A stretch of 64,000 nucleotides of DNA from CAVZVW01 sp963778845. Lineage in GTDB: Bacteria; Actinomycetota; Actinomycetes; Actinomycetales; Kineosporiaceae. The DNA is taken from the NCBI GenBank assembly GCA_963778845.1, contig CAVZVW010000009.1:1798001-1862000 (forward strand), in the 5' to 3' direction. Shown piece after piece: positions 36,754 to 45,750 of this stretch. A program made the translations under genes and the position numbers. Within the stretch, counting starts at the first letter, position 1; every line of letters begins with the position of its first letter. The notes under the pieces were generated by a model. The model searched no databases, had not been told where the DNA came from, and saw only the letters and a program-made list of their open reading frames with translations.

Positions 36754-37683
36754 TCAGCCGAAGGCGCGGCCGGTGAGTCGCTCGTAGGCCTCCACGTAGC
36801 GGGTGCGCGTGCGCTCGACGACGTCGTCCGGCAGGGGTGGCGGCGGGGTGTCGGCCGCACGGTCCCACCCGGAGGCGGGTGATGTGAGCCAGTCGCGCAC
36901 GTACTGCTTGTCGAAGCTCGGCTGTGCGTGCCCGGGGTGCCATCCCTCGGCCGGCCAGAAGCGCGAGGAGTCCGGGGTGAGCACCTCGTCGCCGAGTACC
37001 ACGCCGGTGCCCGGCGGGCGCCGGTCGTCCGTCGGGTCGACGCCGAACTCCAGCTTGGTGTCGGCCAGCAGGACGCCCCGCCGGCGGGCCACGGCCTCGG
37101 CCTTCGCGTACACGGCCAGGGTGAGGTCGCGAAGACGCGCGGCGTCGTCCGGCCCCACGATCTGCGCGACCCGTTCGAGGCTCACGTTCTCGTCGTGCCG
37201 GCCGAGGTCGGCCTTGGTCGCGGGGGTGAAGATCGGGACAGGCAGCCGCGAGCCGTCGTCGAGCCCGTCCGGCAGCGCGACGCCGCAGACCGCGCCGCCG
37301 GCCCGGTACTCGACCAGCCCGCTGCCGGCCAGGTAGCCGCGGGCCACGCACTCCACGGGGAACATGCGCAACCGCCGACACAGCATGGCGCGGCCCTCGA
37401 CGGCTGCCGGCACGTCGGTGGAGACGAGGTGGTTGGGCAGCACCTCGGCCAGCCGCTCGAACCACCACAGGCTCAGGGCGGTGAGCACGCGGCCCTTGTC
37501 CGGGATGGGCGTCACCAGGATGTGGTCGAAGGCCGAGATCCGGTCGCTGGCCACAACGAGCAGGCGGTCGGCCGACGCCGTCTCGGGCTCGTACAGGTCG
37601 CGAACCTTGCCGGAGTAAAGGTGCCGCCAGCCCGGCAGGTCGATCGGCCCCACGGAGGGCGACGAGGTCGTCACGCCCTGCAT
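36754..37683 (-). CDS. purC: SAICAR synthetase (phosphoribosylaminoimidazole-succinocarboxamide synthase)
   Basis: A 309-residue enzyme joining CAIR and aspartate. YSGKVRDLYEP is the ATP-binding start, followed by SDRISAFDHILVTPIPDKG, FPVECVARGYLAGSGL, FTPATKADLGRHDENVS and LADTKLEFGVD; the C-terminus has SFDKQYVRDWL, the long (yeast-like) PurC form. ATG 37683 and GTG 37674 are both plausible starts with GAAGG-type sites. A 39-base palindrome sits 36 bases upstream of the start. Confidence 0.95.
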   Translation of the reverse strand: MQGVTTSSPSVGPIDLPGWRHLYSGKVRDLYEPETASADRLLVVASDRISAFDHILVTPIPDKGRVLTALSLWWFERLAEVLPNHLVSTDVPAAVEGRAMLCRRLRMFPVECVARGYLAGSGLVEYRAGGAVCGVALPDGLDDGSRLPVPIFTPATKADLGRHDENVSLERVAQIVGPDDAARLRDLTLAVYAKAEAVARRRGVLLADTKLEFGVDPTDDRRPPGTGVVLGDEVLTPDSSRFWPAEGWHPGHAQPSFDKQYVRDWLTSPASGWDRAADTPPPPLPDDVVERTRTRYVEAYERLTGRAFG

Positions 37684-37718
37684 CCTTCCACCTTCGTCGG
37701 CGGCGAAACCTCGGCGCC

Positions 37719-37757
37719 GTGCGAGATCGGGGGCGCTATGTGGCACCGATCTCGCAC
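37719..37757. repeat. 39-base palindromic element, copy 1
   Basis: Perfect 12-base arms GTGCGAGATCGG / CCGATCTCGCAC with a 15-base loop. Identical base for base to the element at 38802-38840. It contains the last codons and stop (CEIGAT) of the DUF559 gene on the minus strand and lies upstream of purC. It may act as a terminator or be a REP-like mobile palindrome. Confidence 0.9.
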
Positions 37758-38749
37758 ACTGAGCGGTCGACGGCGGCTGCGCAGTGCGGGCCACACGGTC
37801 GGGCCGCGCCTCGCCACCCTCTGGACCGCAGCACGGACGCCACCTCCACGGCCACCTCGCACGCGGTGCCCACGACCTCGCGCCACCCGTAGCGCAGACC
37901 GGCCGAGCCGGCGACCACCAGCCGGTTGTCGCGACGACGATCCCGGAAGCGCTCGGCGTCGGGGTGCGCCTCGCGACCGTCGAGCTCGACGACCAACTGG
38001 TAGCGCGCGTACCGCACGTCGCGATAGCGGCGCGAGCCGTCGACCGGATCCAGCTCGGGGCGGTTGCGGGCCGAGCGCGGTAGGCGGTGCAGGCGCTCGA
38101 CGTCACGCAGGTAACGCCGCTCGAGAGGCGACTGCGCGCCGTCCACGACGTCCGCAAGGAGGTCGGTGAGCAGCCGACGTCGGCGATGCCTGGCCCGGGC
38201 GGCGAGCTCGGCGCGCAGGTGCCCCGCCGTCGTGCGCCTGCGTTGGACGGCGCGCAGCACCAGGTCGACGACGTCCGGCTCGTGGGACGCGGTGTCGGCA
38301 AGGTCGATGACGGCCGCCTCCAGGCGGATACGTGGCGGGTCGGCTGCAGGGTGTCGGGTGCGCGCGAGGGTTCGGCTTCTGCGCACGACGAGACCTGGGC
38401 GTTCGACCACCGTCCGAGTGGCGGGGACCACGATCTCGAGCTCACGGGGCAGCCGGTCGTCGACACCCGCCAACCACAGGGCGGTGCGACCTGCGGCCAC
38501 GGCGCCGGGTCCGCAGTACAGAACGGCCGCCCATACGCGAGCGAGCTCGGGCAGAGGCCCGGTGTGGGTGGCGTAGACGCCAGGGTGCACCCGGCGCCAG
38601 CGCCCGCTACGCAGGGCCGCGCGGAGGACGCCGGGTGAGACCCCCGCGGCGAGCAGCTGGCTACGGCTGACCACACCGGCCTGACCCTCGGCCAGCCGGG
38701 GCCCCGGAGCGAGGCGGCGAGACGGGGGCACGACCCGAGAGTGGCCCAT
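37736..38749 (-). CDS. AbiEi-like N-terminal / DUF559 nuclease-like C-terminal protein
   Basis: A 337-residue protein. Residues ~25-70 (GVVSRSQLLAAGVSPGVLRAALRSGRWRRVHPGVY) match the winged-helix of AbiEi-type antitoxin-domain proteins, common in actinobacteria. The C-terminal ~80 residues resemble the DUF559/Vsr-like PD-(D/E)XK fold: YARYQLVVELDGREAHPDAERFRDRRRDNRLV, with Asp/Glu and Arg/Lys in expected places. No toxin gene is next to it. It is flanked on both sides by identical 39-base palindromes, and its final codons and stop come from one of them. It interrupts the purD-purC order. Function unknown. Confidence 0.8.
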   Translation of the reverse strand: MGHSRVVPPSRRLAPGPRLAEGQAGVVSRSQLLAAGVSPGVLRAALRSGRWRRVHPGVYATHTGPLPELARVWAAVLYCGPGAVAAGRTALWLAGVDDRLPRELEIVVPATRTVVERPGLVVRRSRTLARTRHPAADPPRIRLEAAVIDLADTASHEPDVVDLVLRAVQRRRTTAGHLRAELAARARHRRRRLLTDLLADVVDGAQSPLERRYLRDVERLHRLPRSARNRPELDPVDGSRRYRDVRYARYQLVVELDGREAHPDAERFRDRRRDNRLVVAGSAGLRYGWREVVGTACEVAVEVASVLRSRGWRGAARPCGPHCAAAVDRSVCEIGAT

Positions 38750-38801
38750 CGGAGCGCGGTGGCGCCGCCGGGAATGTGGATAACGTCCGTCGCCCGTCAG
38801 C

Positions 38802-38840
38802 GTGCGAGATCGGGGGCGCTATGTGGCACCGATCTCGCAC
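38802..38840. repeat. 39-base palindromic element, copy 2
   Basis: Identical to the element at 37719-37757 (12-base arms, 15-base loop). It lies 100 bases downstream of the purD stop and upstream of the DUF559 gene start, so it could terminate purD transcription. Confidence 0.9.
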
Positions 38841-38940
38841 GATGAGGCGCGGAGCCGTCCGCGCGGGCCGTGTCGTGATGCGGAACCGCCCCATGGGGGG
38901 CGTCGGGACGCCGGTCGCGGCGAGCTGCCGGGCGAGACGG

Positions 38941-40257
38941 TCAGCCGACCACGCCGGACGCGCCGGGCGCGCCGACCACGCCGGGCACACTGACCCGGCC
39001 GCGGGCGGCATCCAGAGCGATGTCCCGCCGGTAGTGCGAGCCCTCGAGAGTGAGGCGGCCGATCGCGGCGTAGGCAGCAGAGCGTGCGGCGTCCAGGTCG
39101 GCGCCAGTGCCCACGACGGTCACGACCCGACCGCCGGTGCTGAGCACCTCGCCGTGAGCGCCCCGTTGCGTACCGGCGTGCAGAGCCCAAGCGCCCTCGA
39201 GGTCCGACACCGTCTCGAGCCCGCCCACGGCGTCACCGGTGCGCGCGGCGCCGGGGTAGCCCTTGGCGGCGAGGACGACGCCCACCGCCGACTCGGCCCG
39301 CCAGCGCAGCGGTGCGAGGTCGGCCAGGCCCCCGGTCGCTGCGGCGTGGAGGAGCACGGACAGTGGGGTGGCAAGCCGGGCGAGCACGACCTGGGTCTCG
39401 GGGTCACCGAAGCGCACGTTGAACTCGATGACGCGCATGCCGCGGGCAGTGAGAGCCAGGCCGCAGTACAGCAGGCCCGTGAACGGCGTGCCGCGACGAG
39501 CCATCGCATCGACGACCGGAAGGGCCACGCGTTCGACCACCTCGTCGGCCAGCCGGCTGGGAGCCCAGGGCAACGGCGAGTAGGCCCCCATGCCCCCCGT
39601 GTTGGGGCCGCGGTCGCCGTCACCGACCCGCTTGAAGTCCTGGGCCGGCGCGAGGGGGACGACGACCCGACCGTCGGTCACGCAGAACAGCGACACCTCC
39701 GGGCCGTCCAGGAACTCCTCGACCACCACGCATCGGTGGGGTCGGGACAGGCACGCCTGTGCGTGCGTCATCGCCTGCGACCTGTCGTCGGTGACGACTA
39801 CGCCCTTGCCGGCAGCCAGCCCGTCGTCCTTGACGACGTACGGGGGCCCGAACGCCTCCAGAGCATCGGCCACCTCGGTCGGGCTGGTGCACAGGTGCGC
39901 CATCGCGGTCGGCACGCCGGCGGCAGCCATGATCTCTTTGGCGAACGCCTTGCTGCCCTCGAGGCGAGCCGCAGCGGCCGAGGGGCCGAAACAGGCGATC
40001 CCTAGGGCTCGGACGGCGTCAGCGGCGCCGGATACGAGCGGTCCCTCGGGGCCGATCACGACGAGGTCGGCCCCCACGCCCGCCGCGAGCCTCGCGACGT
40101 CCTGCGGGTCGCCCAGGTCGACAGGCATGCACCGCGCGAGCGCCTCGATCCCGCCGTTGCCGGGTGCGGCCACGATGTCGGTGACACCCGGGTCACTGGC
40201 AAGGGCCCGCACGAGGGCGTGCTCACGAGCCCCGGATCCGACCACCAGCACCTTCAC
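38941..40257 (-). CDS. purD: Phosphoribosylamine-glycine ligase (GAR synthetase)
   Basis: A 438-residue ATP-grasp enzyme that ligates glycine to phosphoribosylamine. MKVLVVGSGAREHALVRAL, VVIGPEGPLVSG, FGPSAAAARLEGSKAFAKEIM, VVKDDGLAAGKGVVV, GPNTGGMGAYSP, IEFNVRFGDPETQ are family signatures. Length is typical. It has a low-complexity Val/Gly/Pro-rich tail. The upstream gap to the SRPBCC gene is 58 bases and no clear operon partner follows. Confidence 0.95.
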   Translation of the reverse strand: MKVLVVGSGAREHALVRALASDPGVTDIVAAPGNGGIEALARCMPVDLGDPQDVARLAAGVGADLVVIGPEGPLVSGAADAVRALGIACFGPSAAAARLEGSKAFAKEIMAAAGVPTAMAHLCTSPTEVADALEAFGPPYVVKDDGLAAGKGVVVTDDRSQAMTHAQACLSRPHRCVVVEEFLDGPEVSLFCVTDGRVVVPLAPAQDFKRVGDGDRGPNTGGMGAYSPLPWAPSRLADEVVERVALPVVDAMARRGTPFTGLLYCGLALTARGMRVIEFNVRFGDPETQVVLARLATPLSVLLHAAATGGLADLAPLRWRAESAVGVVLAAKGYPGAARTGDAVGGLETVSDLEGAWALHAGTQRGAHGEVLSTGGRVVTVVGTGADLDAARSAAYAAIGRLTLEGSHYRRDIALDAARGRVSVPGVVGAPGASGVVG

Positions 40258-40315
40258 GAGCCCTCACCCTAACGGGGGCCGCCCGGGGATGGCCCGGGCT
40301 TGGGCAGGCGCGCCC

Positions 40316-40726
40316 CTACCTGCGGACCAGCTGTTCCAACCGCTGGAGGTCGAGTGCGGCTGCGCTGCCGCTGGTGCCGAGCATGTCCGCCATGTCGGCC
40401 GCGAAGCCCCGCGGGTCGACGGTGATGGACAGGGTCACCCGGGTACGCCTGTCGTCGACGGCCACGAGACGGATGTCGCCGTCCCATGCCGGCCCGGACA
40501 ACGCGTGCCAGACGAAGTGGTGCTCTCTCGGGTGGCACAGCACGGCGACGTCGACATCGTGGACGCCGCTGCCCTGCCGCACGCTGAAGCGGTATCGCTC
40601 GTGAGCGGTCTTCGTGACCGACTCCAGCCCGACGAGGAAGTGCGGCCAGCTCTCCACGTCGCGAAGCTGTGCCTCGACCTCTGCCAGGCGCGCGCTCACG
40701 ACCGACGCGGACTCCTGGTGCGTCAC
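40316..40726 (-). CDS. SRPBCC-family (START-like) protein
   Basis: A 136-residue single-domain polyketide-cyclase/START-like protein: a long N-terminal helix with VESWPHFLVGLESV, beta strands YRFSVRQGSGVHDVDVAVLCHPREHHFVWHALSG and RTRVTLSITVDPRGFAADMADML, then a C-terminal helix ALDLQRLEQLV. It probably binds a hydrophobic ligand. GTG 40726 has GGAGG about eight bases upstream; GTG 40735 has it too close. Confidence 0.75.
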   Translation of the reverse strand: MTHQESASVVSARLAEVEAQLRDVESWPHFLVGLESVTKTAHERYRFSVRQGSGVHDVDVAVLCHPREHHFVWHALSGPAWDGDIRLVAVDDRRTRVTLSITVDPRGFAADMADMLGTSGSAAALDLQRLEQLVRR

Positions 40727-40810
40727 ACCCACCACCTCCGAGACGTCAGTGGCCGACCATCAACCGCTGACGCAAACGGTACGCCCCGGGAGGTGTCCGG
40801 CCGGGGGGCG

Positions 40811-40935
40811 GGAGTCCCGGGTGTGGATGCCGCGGCCGTGCAGGGACCCGGGTAAGGATGCCGCGACCGTGCAGGGACCCAGGTGTGGACGACCCGAGAT
40901 GTGGACGACCCAGATGTGGACGACCGGGCTCACGG
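40811..40935. repeat. Compound tandem repeat downstream of the aminotransferase
   Basis: Two ~31-base units with GGATGCCGCGRCCGTGCAGG as core are followed by three ~15-base units like GATGTGGACGACCC. The array fills much of the 221-base gap between the aminotransferase stop and the SRPBCC gene. Confidence 0.75.
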
Positions 40936-40947
40936 CCCCCGCACGGG

Positions 40948-42443
40948 TCAGAGGCTCGACTCCACCTCGGCCAGCGCCTCCTCGAGGAGAACCAGGCCGT
41001 AGCGGGCCTCCTCGTCGCTGATGTTCATGGCCGGCACGACGTGGGTGCGGCTTCCGTTGATGAACGGCAGCAGCCCCCGGCTGCGGCAGGCAGCAGCCAG
41101 GCGTGCCATCGGGGCGTTGGCCTCCCCGGCGGCGTTGAACGGCACCAGCGGCTGGCGCGTGGTCCGGTCTCGCACCAGCTCGAGGGCCCAGAAGACCCCG
41201 GCGCCCCGCACCTCACCGACGATCGGACGGCGCACAGCCAGCTCGCGCAGCCCCGGGCCCAGCACCTCGCGGCCGAGCCGCTCCGCGTTCTCCACGAGCA
41301 TCTCGTCCCGCATCACCGAGAGGTTGGCCACGGCCGCCGCGCACGCGAGGGGGTGCCCGGAGTACGTCAGCCCGCCGGGGAAGACCCGCGTCGCGAACGT
41401 CTCGTACACGGGCTGGCTGATGATCACTCCGCCCAGCGGCACATAACCGGAGTTCACCCCCTTGGCGAAGGTGACCAGGTCGGGCACCGCCGGCGGGCCG
41501 GCGACCGGGTTGCCCGCGCCGTCCTCGTTCGCGAGCTCGCAGGCGAACCACCGGCCGGCGCGCCCGAAACCGCTCATGACCTCGTCGGCGATCCACAGGA
41601 TGCCGTAGCGGTCGCAGATCTCGCGCACGCCCTCGCAGGTACCCCGGAGGGGGCACCATGATCCCCGCCGTGCCGGGGATCGACTCCAGCACGATCGCGG
41701 CGATCGAGGCCGGCCCCTCGAGCTGCACCAGGCGTTCGAGGTGGGCCAAGGAGCGCTCGCACTCCTCCTGCTCCGTCGTCGCGTTGAACTCCGAGCGGTA
41801 CAGGAAGGGGCCGAAGAAGTGGACGACGCCCTCGGCGCCGTAGTCGTTGGGCCAGCGCCGCGGGTCGCCGGTGAGGTTGATCGCCGTCGTCGTGTTGCCG
41901 TGGTAGCTGCGGAAGCGGGCCAGCACCTTGCGGCGGCCCGTGTGCAACCTCGCCATCCGCACGGCGTTCTCGATCGCGTCCGCGCCGCCGTTGGTGAAGA
42001 AGACGTGGGTGAGGCTGTCGCCGGGTGCCGCCTCGACGATCATCCGGGCCGCTTCGGAGCGTGCGGCGTTGGCGTGCTGCGGGGCGATCACCGCCAGGGT
42101 CGCGGCCTGCTCCTGGATCGCGCTCACGACTCGGGGGTGGCCGAAGCCGATGTTCGTGAACACGAGCTGCCCGGAGAAGTCCAGGTACGGGGTGCCCGTC
42201 GCCGTCCCACACCCACGACCCCTGCGCGCCCAGCGCGACGAAGGGGGTCAGGGCGGCCTGCGCCGACCACGAGTGGAAGACGTGGGCCCGGTCGAGCTCA
42301 TAGGTGCGAGCCGCGCCGTCCGGGTCCGACGTCGGGGTCGGCGCGCTCGCCGGCATCGCCGGCCGCGCAGGTACGGGCGAGCCGGCGACGGGGCCGGAAG
42401 GCTCGGTGGCGATCGAGTCAGCGGCAGGCAGGGTGCTCGTCAT
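40948..42443 (-). pseudogene. Class III (omega) aminotransferase, two frameshifts
   Basis: A PLP-dependent class III aminotransferase, ~497 residues when repaired. From ATG 42443 a Pro/Ala-rich leader leads to HVFHSWSAQAALTPF and WVWDGDG, where an extra base in CCC 42195-42197 breaks the frame. The middle frame reads FTNIGFGHPRVVSAIQEQA, FFTNGGADAIENAVRMAR, FRSYHGNTTTAINLTGDPRRWPN and IVLESIPGTAGIMVPPPGYL, then an extra base at about 41636 breaks it again. The last frame reads REICDRYGILWIADEVMSGFGRAG and TFAKGVNSGYVPLGG, with the PLP lysine in AKG. Substrate is unassigned (beta-alanine, taurine, putrescine-type are possible). It stands alone. Confidence 0.85.
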
Positions 42444-42532
42444 GCCGCCAGCGTAGGGCGCGGTCGGGGGGAGTGTGCCTGACAGGCTGTCAAGGACCGG
42501 CGAGGTTCGCCGACACCTGCCCTCGGGCGAGC

Positions 42533-43549
42533 TCACCCCGACGTCGGCACGCGCGGGCCGGGCTCGAAGAGCGGGGCCAGCAGGTCGCCGTCCGACGCCA
42601 CTCGCGCCAGCACGTCCTCCCACCCGAGCTGCGCCAGGTGAGGGTCCGCCAGCTCGTCCCAGCGCCTCGGGGCGGCGACCATCGGCTGGGCGCGCCCGCG
42701 CAACGAGTACGGGCAGATCGTGGTCTTGGCCGCGTGGTTCTGGCTCCAGTCCAGAAGCACGCGGCCGGGCCGCAGCGACTTGGTCATGCGGGAGACGACC
42801 AGGCCCCTCATGGCGGCCTCGAGGGACTCGGCCAGCCTCTTGGCGTACTCCCGGAGCACGTCGGCGTCCTGCTCGGCGGACACCGCCGCGTACAGCTGCA
42901 TCCCCTTGCTGCCACTGGTCACCGGGAAGGCCGTCAGGCCGTCGGCGGCGAGCCGTTCGCGCACAGCCACGGCCACCTGTGCGCACTCGGCCAGGCCTGC
43001 GGGCGGGCCGGGGTCCAGGTCCACGACGAGCCGATCCGGGTGCCGGACGCCGCCGCGCGCCGTCCACTGCGGGACGTGCAGCTCCAGGGCCGCGAGGTTG
43101 GCCAGCCACACCAGCCCGGCGAGGTCGTCCACGAACGGGAACACGATGCGTTCGCGGCCCGATGTGCTCCCGGGTGTGGCCAGCGTGACCGTCGCCACCC
43201 ACGGCGGGGTGCCCGCGGGCATGTTCTTCTCGAAGAACGGCTGCGACTCCACGCCGTCGGGCCACCGCTTGCGCGTCACCGGGCGGTCTCGCAGGTGCGG
43301 CAGGATCGCCGTCGCGACGGCCGAGTAGTACGCCAGCACCTCCGCCTTCGTCGTGCCGGTGGCGGGGTAGAGCACCTTGTCGAGGTTGGTCAGCCGAAGG
43401 CGCCGCCCCTCGACCTCGACGACCGCGTCGCCCGCACCTGCCACGCAGCCGAGCCTGACGCCGCAGGCGCGCCTTCGCCAGCCACCGCGCCGAGTGGCGC
43501 CCGGTGCGCAGGCTCGACAGCACTGCCAGCCGGGGGTCGCCGGGCTCAC
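42533..43549 (-). CDS. ligD: LigD polymerase-domain protein (NHEJ primase-polymerase)
   Basis: A 338-residue stand-alone PolDom. LTNLDKVLYPATGTTKAEVLAYY, RPVTRKRWPDGV and the catalytic DxD in RLVVDLDPGPPAG are visible, with SKGMQLYAAV and KTTICPYSLRGRAQPMVAAPRRWDEL later. It fills or extends ends during non-homologous end joining. GTG 43549 directly abuts the ligase stop; the first ~40 residues are Cys/Arg-rich and unlike the family, so the true start may lie nearer GDAVVEVEGRRLRL. Confidence 0.87.
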   Translation of the reverse strand: MSPATPGWQCCRACAPGATRRGGWRRRACGVRLGCVAGAGDAVVEVEGRRLRLTNLDKVLYPATGTTKAEVLAYYSAVATAILPHLRDRPVTRKRWPDGVESQPFFEKNMPAGTPPWVATVTLATPGSTSGRERIVFPFVDDLAGLVWLANLAALELHVPQWTARGGVRHPDRLVVDLDPGPPAGLAECAQVAVAVRERLAADGLTAFPVTSGSKGMQLYAAVSAEQDADVLREYAKRLAESLEAAMRGLVVSRMTKSLRPGRVLLDWSQNHAAKTTICPYSLRGRAQPMVAAPRRWDELADPHLAQLGWEDVLARVASDGDLLAPLFEPGPRVPTSG

Positions 43550-44575
43550 CTACTCGTCCCTGACGTCCTCGGGTGGCACGTCCGTGCGAAGCCCGCGGAA
43601 CACCGGCTCACGCAGGCGGCCACCGTCGGTGCGGCCCTTGTGGCGCACCTCGACGACCACGACCGGGCGCACCCATGTGGCCGAGCGGGCGTCGTCCCAC
43701 GCGACGGGGTCTGCGAAGGGGGGATCGGGTACGGCCAACCCGCCCAGCAGGCTGCTCAGCTCGCGCTGGGCAGCGGCGCCGATGCCGCTGCCGACGCGCC
43801 CGGCGAAGCGCAGCCGGGGGCCGCCCGGGGAGTCGAGCCAGACGCCGAGCAGCAGGGCGCCGATGCGCCCCTGAGTGCCGGTCTCGGGTCGCCAGCCGCC
43901 GACGACGCAGGCCTGGGTGCGACGGTGCGCGACCTTCAGCCAGTCGGTGCTGCGCGCGCCCGGTGCGTACCGCGAGTCCCGACGCTTGGCCATCACGCCC
44001 TCGAGCCCCTGCTCGGCCGTGGCCGCGAGCAGCGCCTCGCCGTCGTCGTAGACCGGCGACAACCGCCAGGCCGGCCCATCAGGGGCCAGCGCGTCGAGCA
44101 GGGCCCGCCGCTCGTGCCAGGGCAGACCCGTGAGGTCGCGCCCGTCCAGCCGCAGCAGGTCGAAGATCATCAACGTGACGGGAGCGGTGGCCGCCAGCGC
44201 CGCCGCCCGCTGCGCGTCGCCGACATGGAACCGGTCGGCCACGGCCGCGAACGACGGCCGGCCGGCACGCAGCACGACCACCTCGCCGTCGAGCACGGCA
44301 TCACGTCCCGCAACCCCCGAGGCTGCCGAACCGTCAGCCCCGGACGAGCCGGTCGCCGCTGGCCCAGTGGCCGCCAAGGCTGCCAGCTCCGGGAAGGCCA
44401 CCGTGACGTCGCGGCCCGTGCGCGAGCGCACGCGCAGCACACCCTCGCCGACGTCGACGAGAACGCGCATACCATCCCATTTCACCTCGTATGCCCACTG
44501 CGCGGCGTCCAGAGGCAGACCCGATGACGGGCCTGGCACCGCGGCGACGGCCAACATCGGCTGCACGCTGCCCAT
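43550..44575 (-). CDS. ATP-dependent DNA ligase (LigD ligase-domain, NHEJ)
   Basis: A 341-residue ATP-dependent ligase. The nucleotidyl-acceptor Lys is in the KxDG motif YEVKWDGMRVLVD; LDGEVVVL, FDLLRLDGRDLTGLPWHERRALL, EGVMAKRRDSRYAPG and WLKVAHRR are further motifs, followed by an OB-fold C-terminus (RPVVVVEVRHKGRTDGGRLREPVF). It is transcribed divergently from ku and directly followed by the polymerase-domain gene, so LigD functions are split, ligase first. No phosphoesterase domain is seen in either gene. Confidence 0.9.
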   Translation of the reverse strand: MGSVQPMLAVAAVPGPSSGLPLDAAQWAYEVKWDGMRVLVDVGEGVLRVRSRTGRDVTVAFPELAALAATGPAATGSSGADGSAASGVAGRDAVLDGEVVVLRAGRPSFAAVADRFHVGDAQRAAALAATAPVTLMIFDLLRLDGRDLTGLPWHERRALLDALAPDGPAWRLSPVYDDGEALLAATAEQGLEGVMAKRRDSRYAPGARSTDWLKVAHRRTQACVVGGWRPETGTQGRIGALLLGVWLDSPGGPRLRFAGRVGSGIGAAAQRELSSLLGGLAVPDPPFADPVAWDDARSATWVRPVVVVEVRHKGRTDGGRLREPVFRGLRTDVPPEDVRDE

Positions 44576-44757
44576 CGTGCCGGTCCCGGCGGTCGTGCAG
44601 GCCGTTCGGGGGGCTCGGGGTGGCGTCCAGCCGCCAGATCACGTCATGCTTCTCTCAGACGCACGGTGCCGTCCCACCCCTGCCCGTTGACCTTCCCGTC
44701 CACCCCTCCTGTCCAGCGTCCTGCACAGGGGCACCGCGCACCCGAGAGGAGGCTCGC

Positions 44758-45750
44758 ATGCGAGCCATCTGGAAGGGCGCCGTCAGCTTCGGCCTGGTCA
44801 ACGTACCGGTGCGGCTCTACACGGCGACCGAGGAGCACGACGTCCGCTTCCATCAGGTGCACGGGGTCGACGGCGGCCGGATCAAGATGAAGCGCACCTG
44901 CTCCGTCTGCGGCGAGGAGGTGGCCTACCACGAGCTCGCCAAGGGCTTCGAGTCCACCGACGGCCGGCAGGTGCTGATCACCGACGAGGACCTGGAGTCG
45001 CTGCCGGTCTCGAGCAGCCGCGAGATCGACGTGGTCGAGTTCGTGCCGAGCGACCAGGTCGACCCGATCCTGTTCGGGCGCTCCTACTACCTGGAGCCCG
45101 ACGCGCGGGCGGCCAAGCCGTACGCGCTGCTGCGCGAGGCGCTCACCGAGACCGACCGGGTGGGTGTCGTGCGGGTGTCCCTTCGCCAGCGCGAGGCGCT
45201 CGCCGTGCTGCGGGTGCGCGGTGAGGTGATCGTGCTGCAGACGCTGCTGTGGCCCGACGAGGTTCGCGCGGCCGAGTTCGACGTGCTCGACGCCGACGTC
45301 GAGCTACGGCCGCAGGAGCTGGCGATGGCCGCGTCGCTGGTGGAGAGCCTCGCCGCCGACTTCGACCCCGACCAGTTCGAGGACACCTACCAGATGGCCC
45401 TGCGCGACCTCGTGGAGCAGAAGCTGGACGGCGCCGAGCCGGTGCCGCAACCGGCCGAGGACGCCGCGGACGCCGGAGGCGAGGTCGTGGACCTGCTCAC
45501 CGCCCTGCAGCGCAGCGTCGAGCGGGCGCGGGCGAGCCGCGCGGCGGCGGGAGCCTCGGACACAGACGACGCCAAGCCCTCCAGGACCGCGAGCTCGGAC
45601 TCTGCGGCGTCCGAGGCTTCCGCACCGGCCCGGGGCGCCTCGTCGGGCACCCAAGCCGGGTCGAGCGCCGCGGCCAAGGCGAGCGCCGCGGCCAAGGCGG
45701 GTGCCGCAGCGAAGTCCGCACCGAAGAAGGCGCCCCGCAAGACCGCCTAG
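44758..45750 (+). CDS. ku: Ku homodimer protein for NHEJ
   Basis: A 330-residue bacterial Ku that rings DNA ends and recruits LigD. MRAIWKGAVSFGLVNVPVRLYTATEEHDVRFHQVHG is the family start; a Zn-like CxxC is in RTCSVCGEE, and a long Ala/Ser/Lys-rich tail ends KSAPKKAPRKTA, as in Ku with DNA-binding tails. ATG 44758 has GAGAGGAGG upstream. It shares a 182-base divergent region with the ligase gene, and its stop overlaps the convergent DinB-like gene by 4 bases. Confidence 0.95.
   Translation: MRAIWKGAVSFGLVNVPVRLYTATEEHDVRFHQVHGVDGGRIKMKRTCSVCGEEVAYHELAKGFESTDGRQVLITDEDLESLPVSSSREIDVVEFVPSDQVDPILFGRSYYLEPDARAAKPYALLREALTETDRVGVVRVSLRQREALAVLRVRGEVIVLQTLLWPDEVRAAEFDVLDADVELRPQELAMAASLVESLAADFDPDQFEDTYQMALRDLVEQKLDGAEPVPQPAEDAADAGGEVVDLLTALQRSVERARASRAAAGASDTDDAKPSRTASSDSAASEASAPARGASSGTQAGSSAAAKASAAAKAGAAAKSAPKKAPRKTA

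Noticed and set aside
37736..38749. AbiE-type toxin-antitoxin system
   Set aside because: Only the AbiEi-like domain is present; no AbiEii nucleotidyltransferase toxin adjoins, and the C-terminus is nuclease-like.
41574..43523. 649-codon minus-strand frame across the polymerase and aminotransferase genes
   Set aside because: It is an out-of-frame reading through the ligD polymerase gene; only its last part, where it coincides with the aminotransferase leader, is real.
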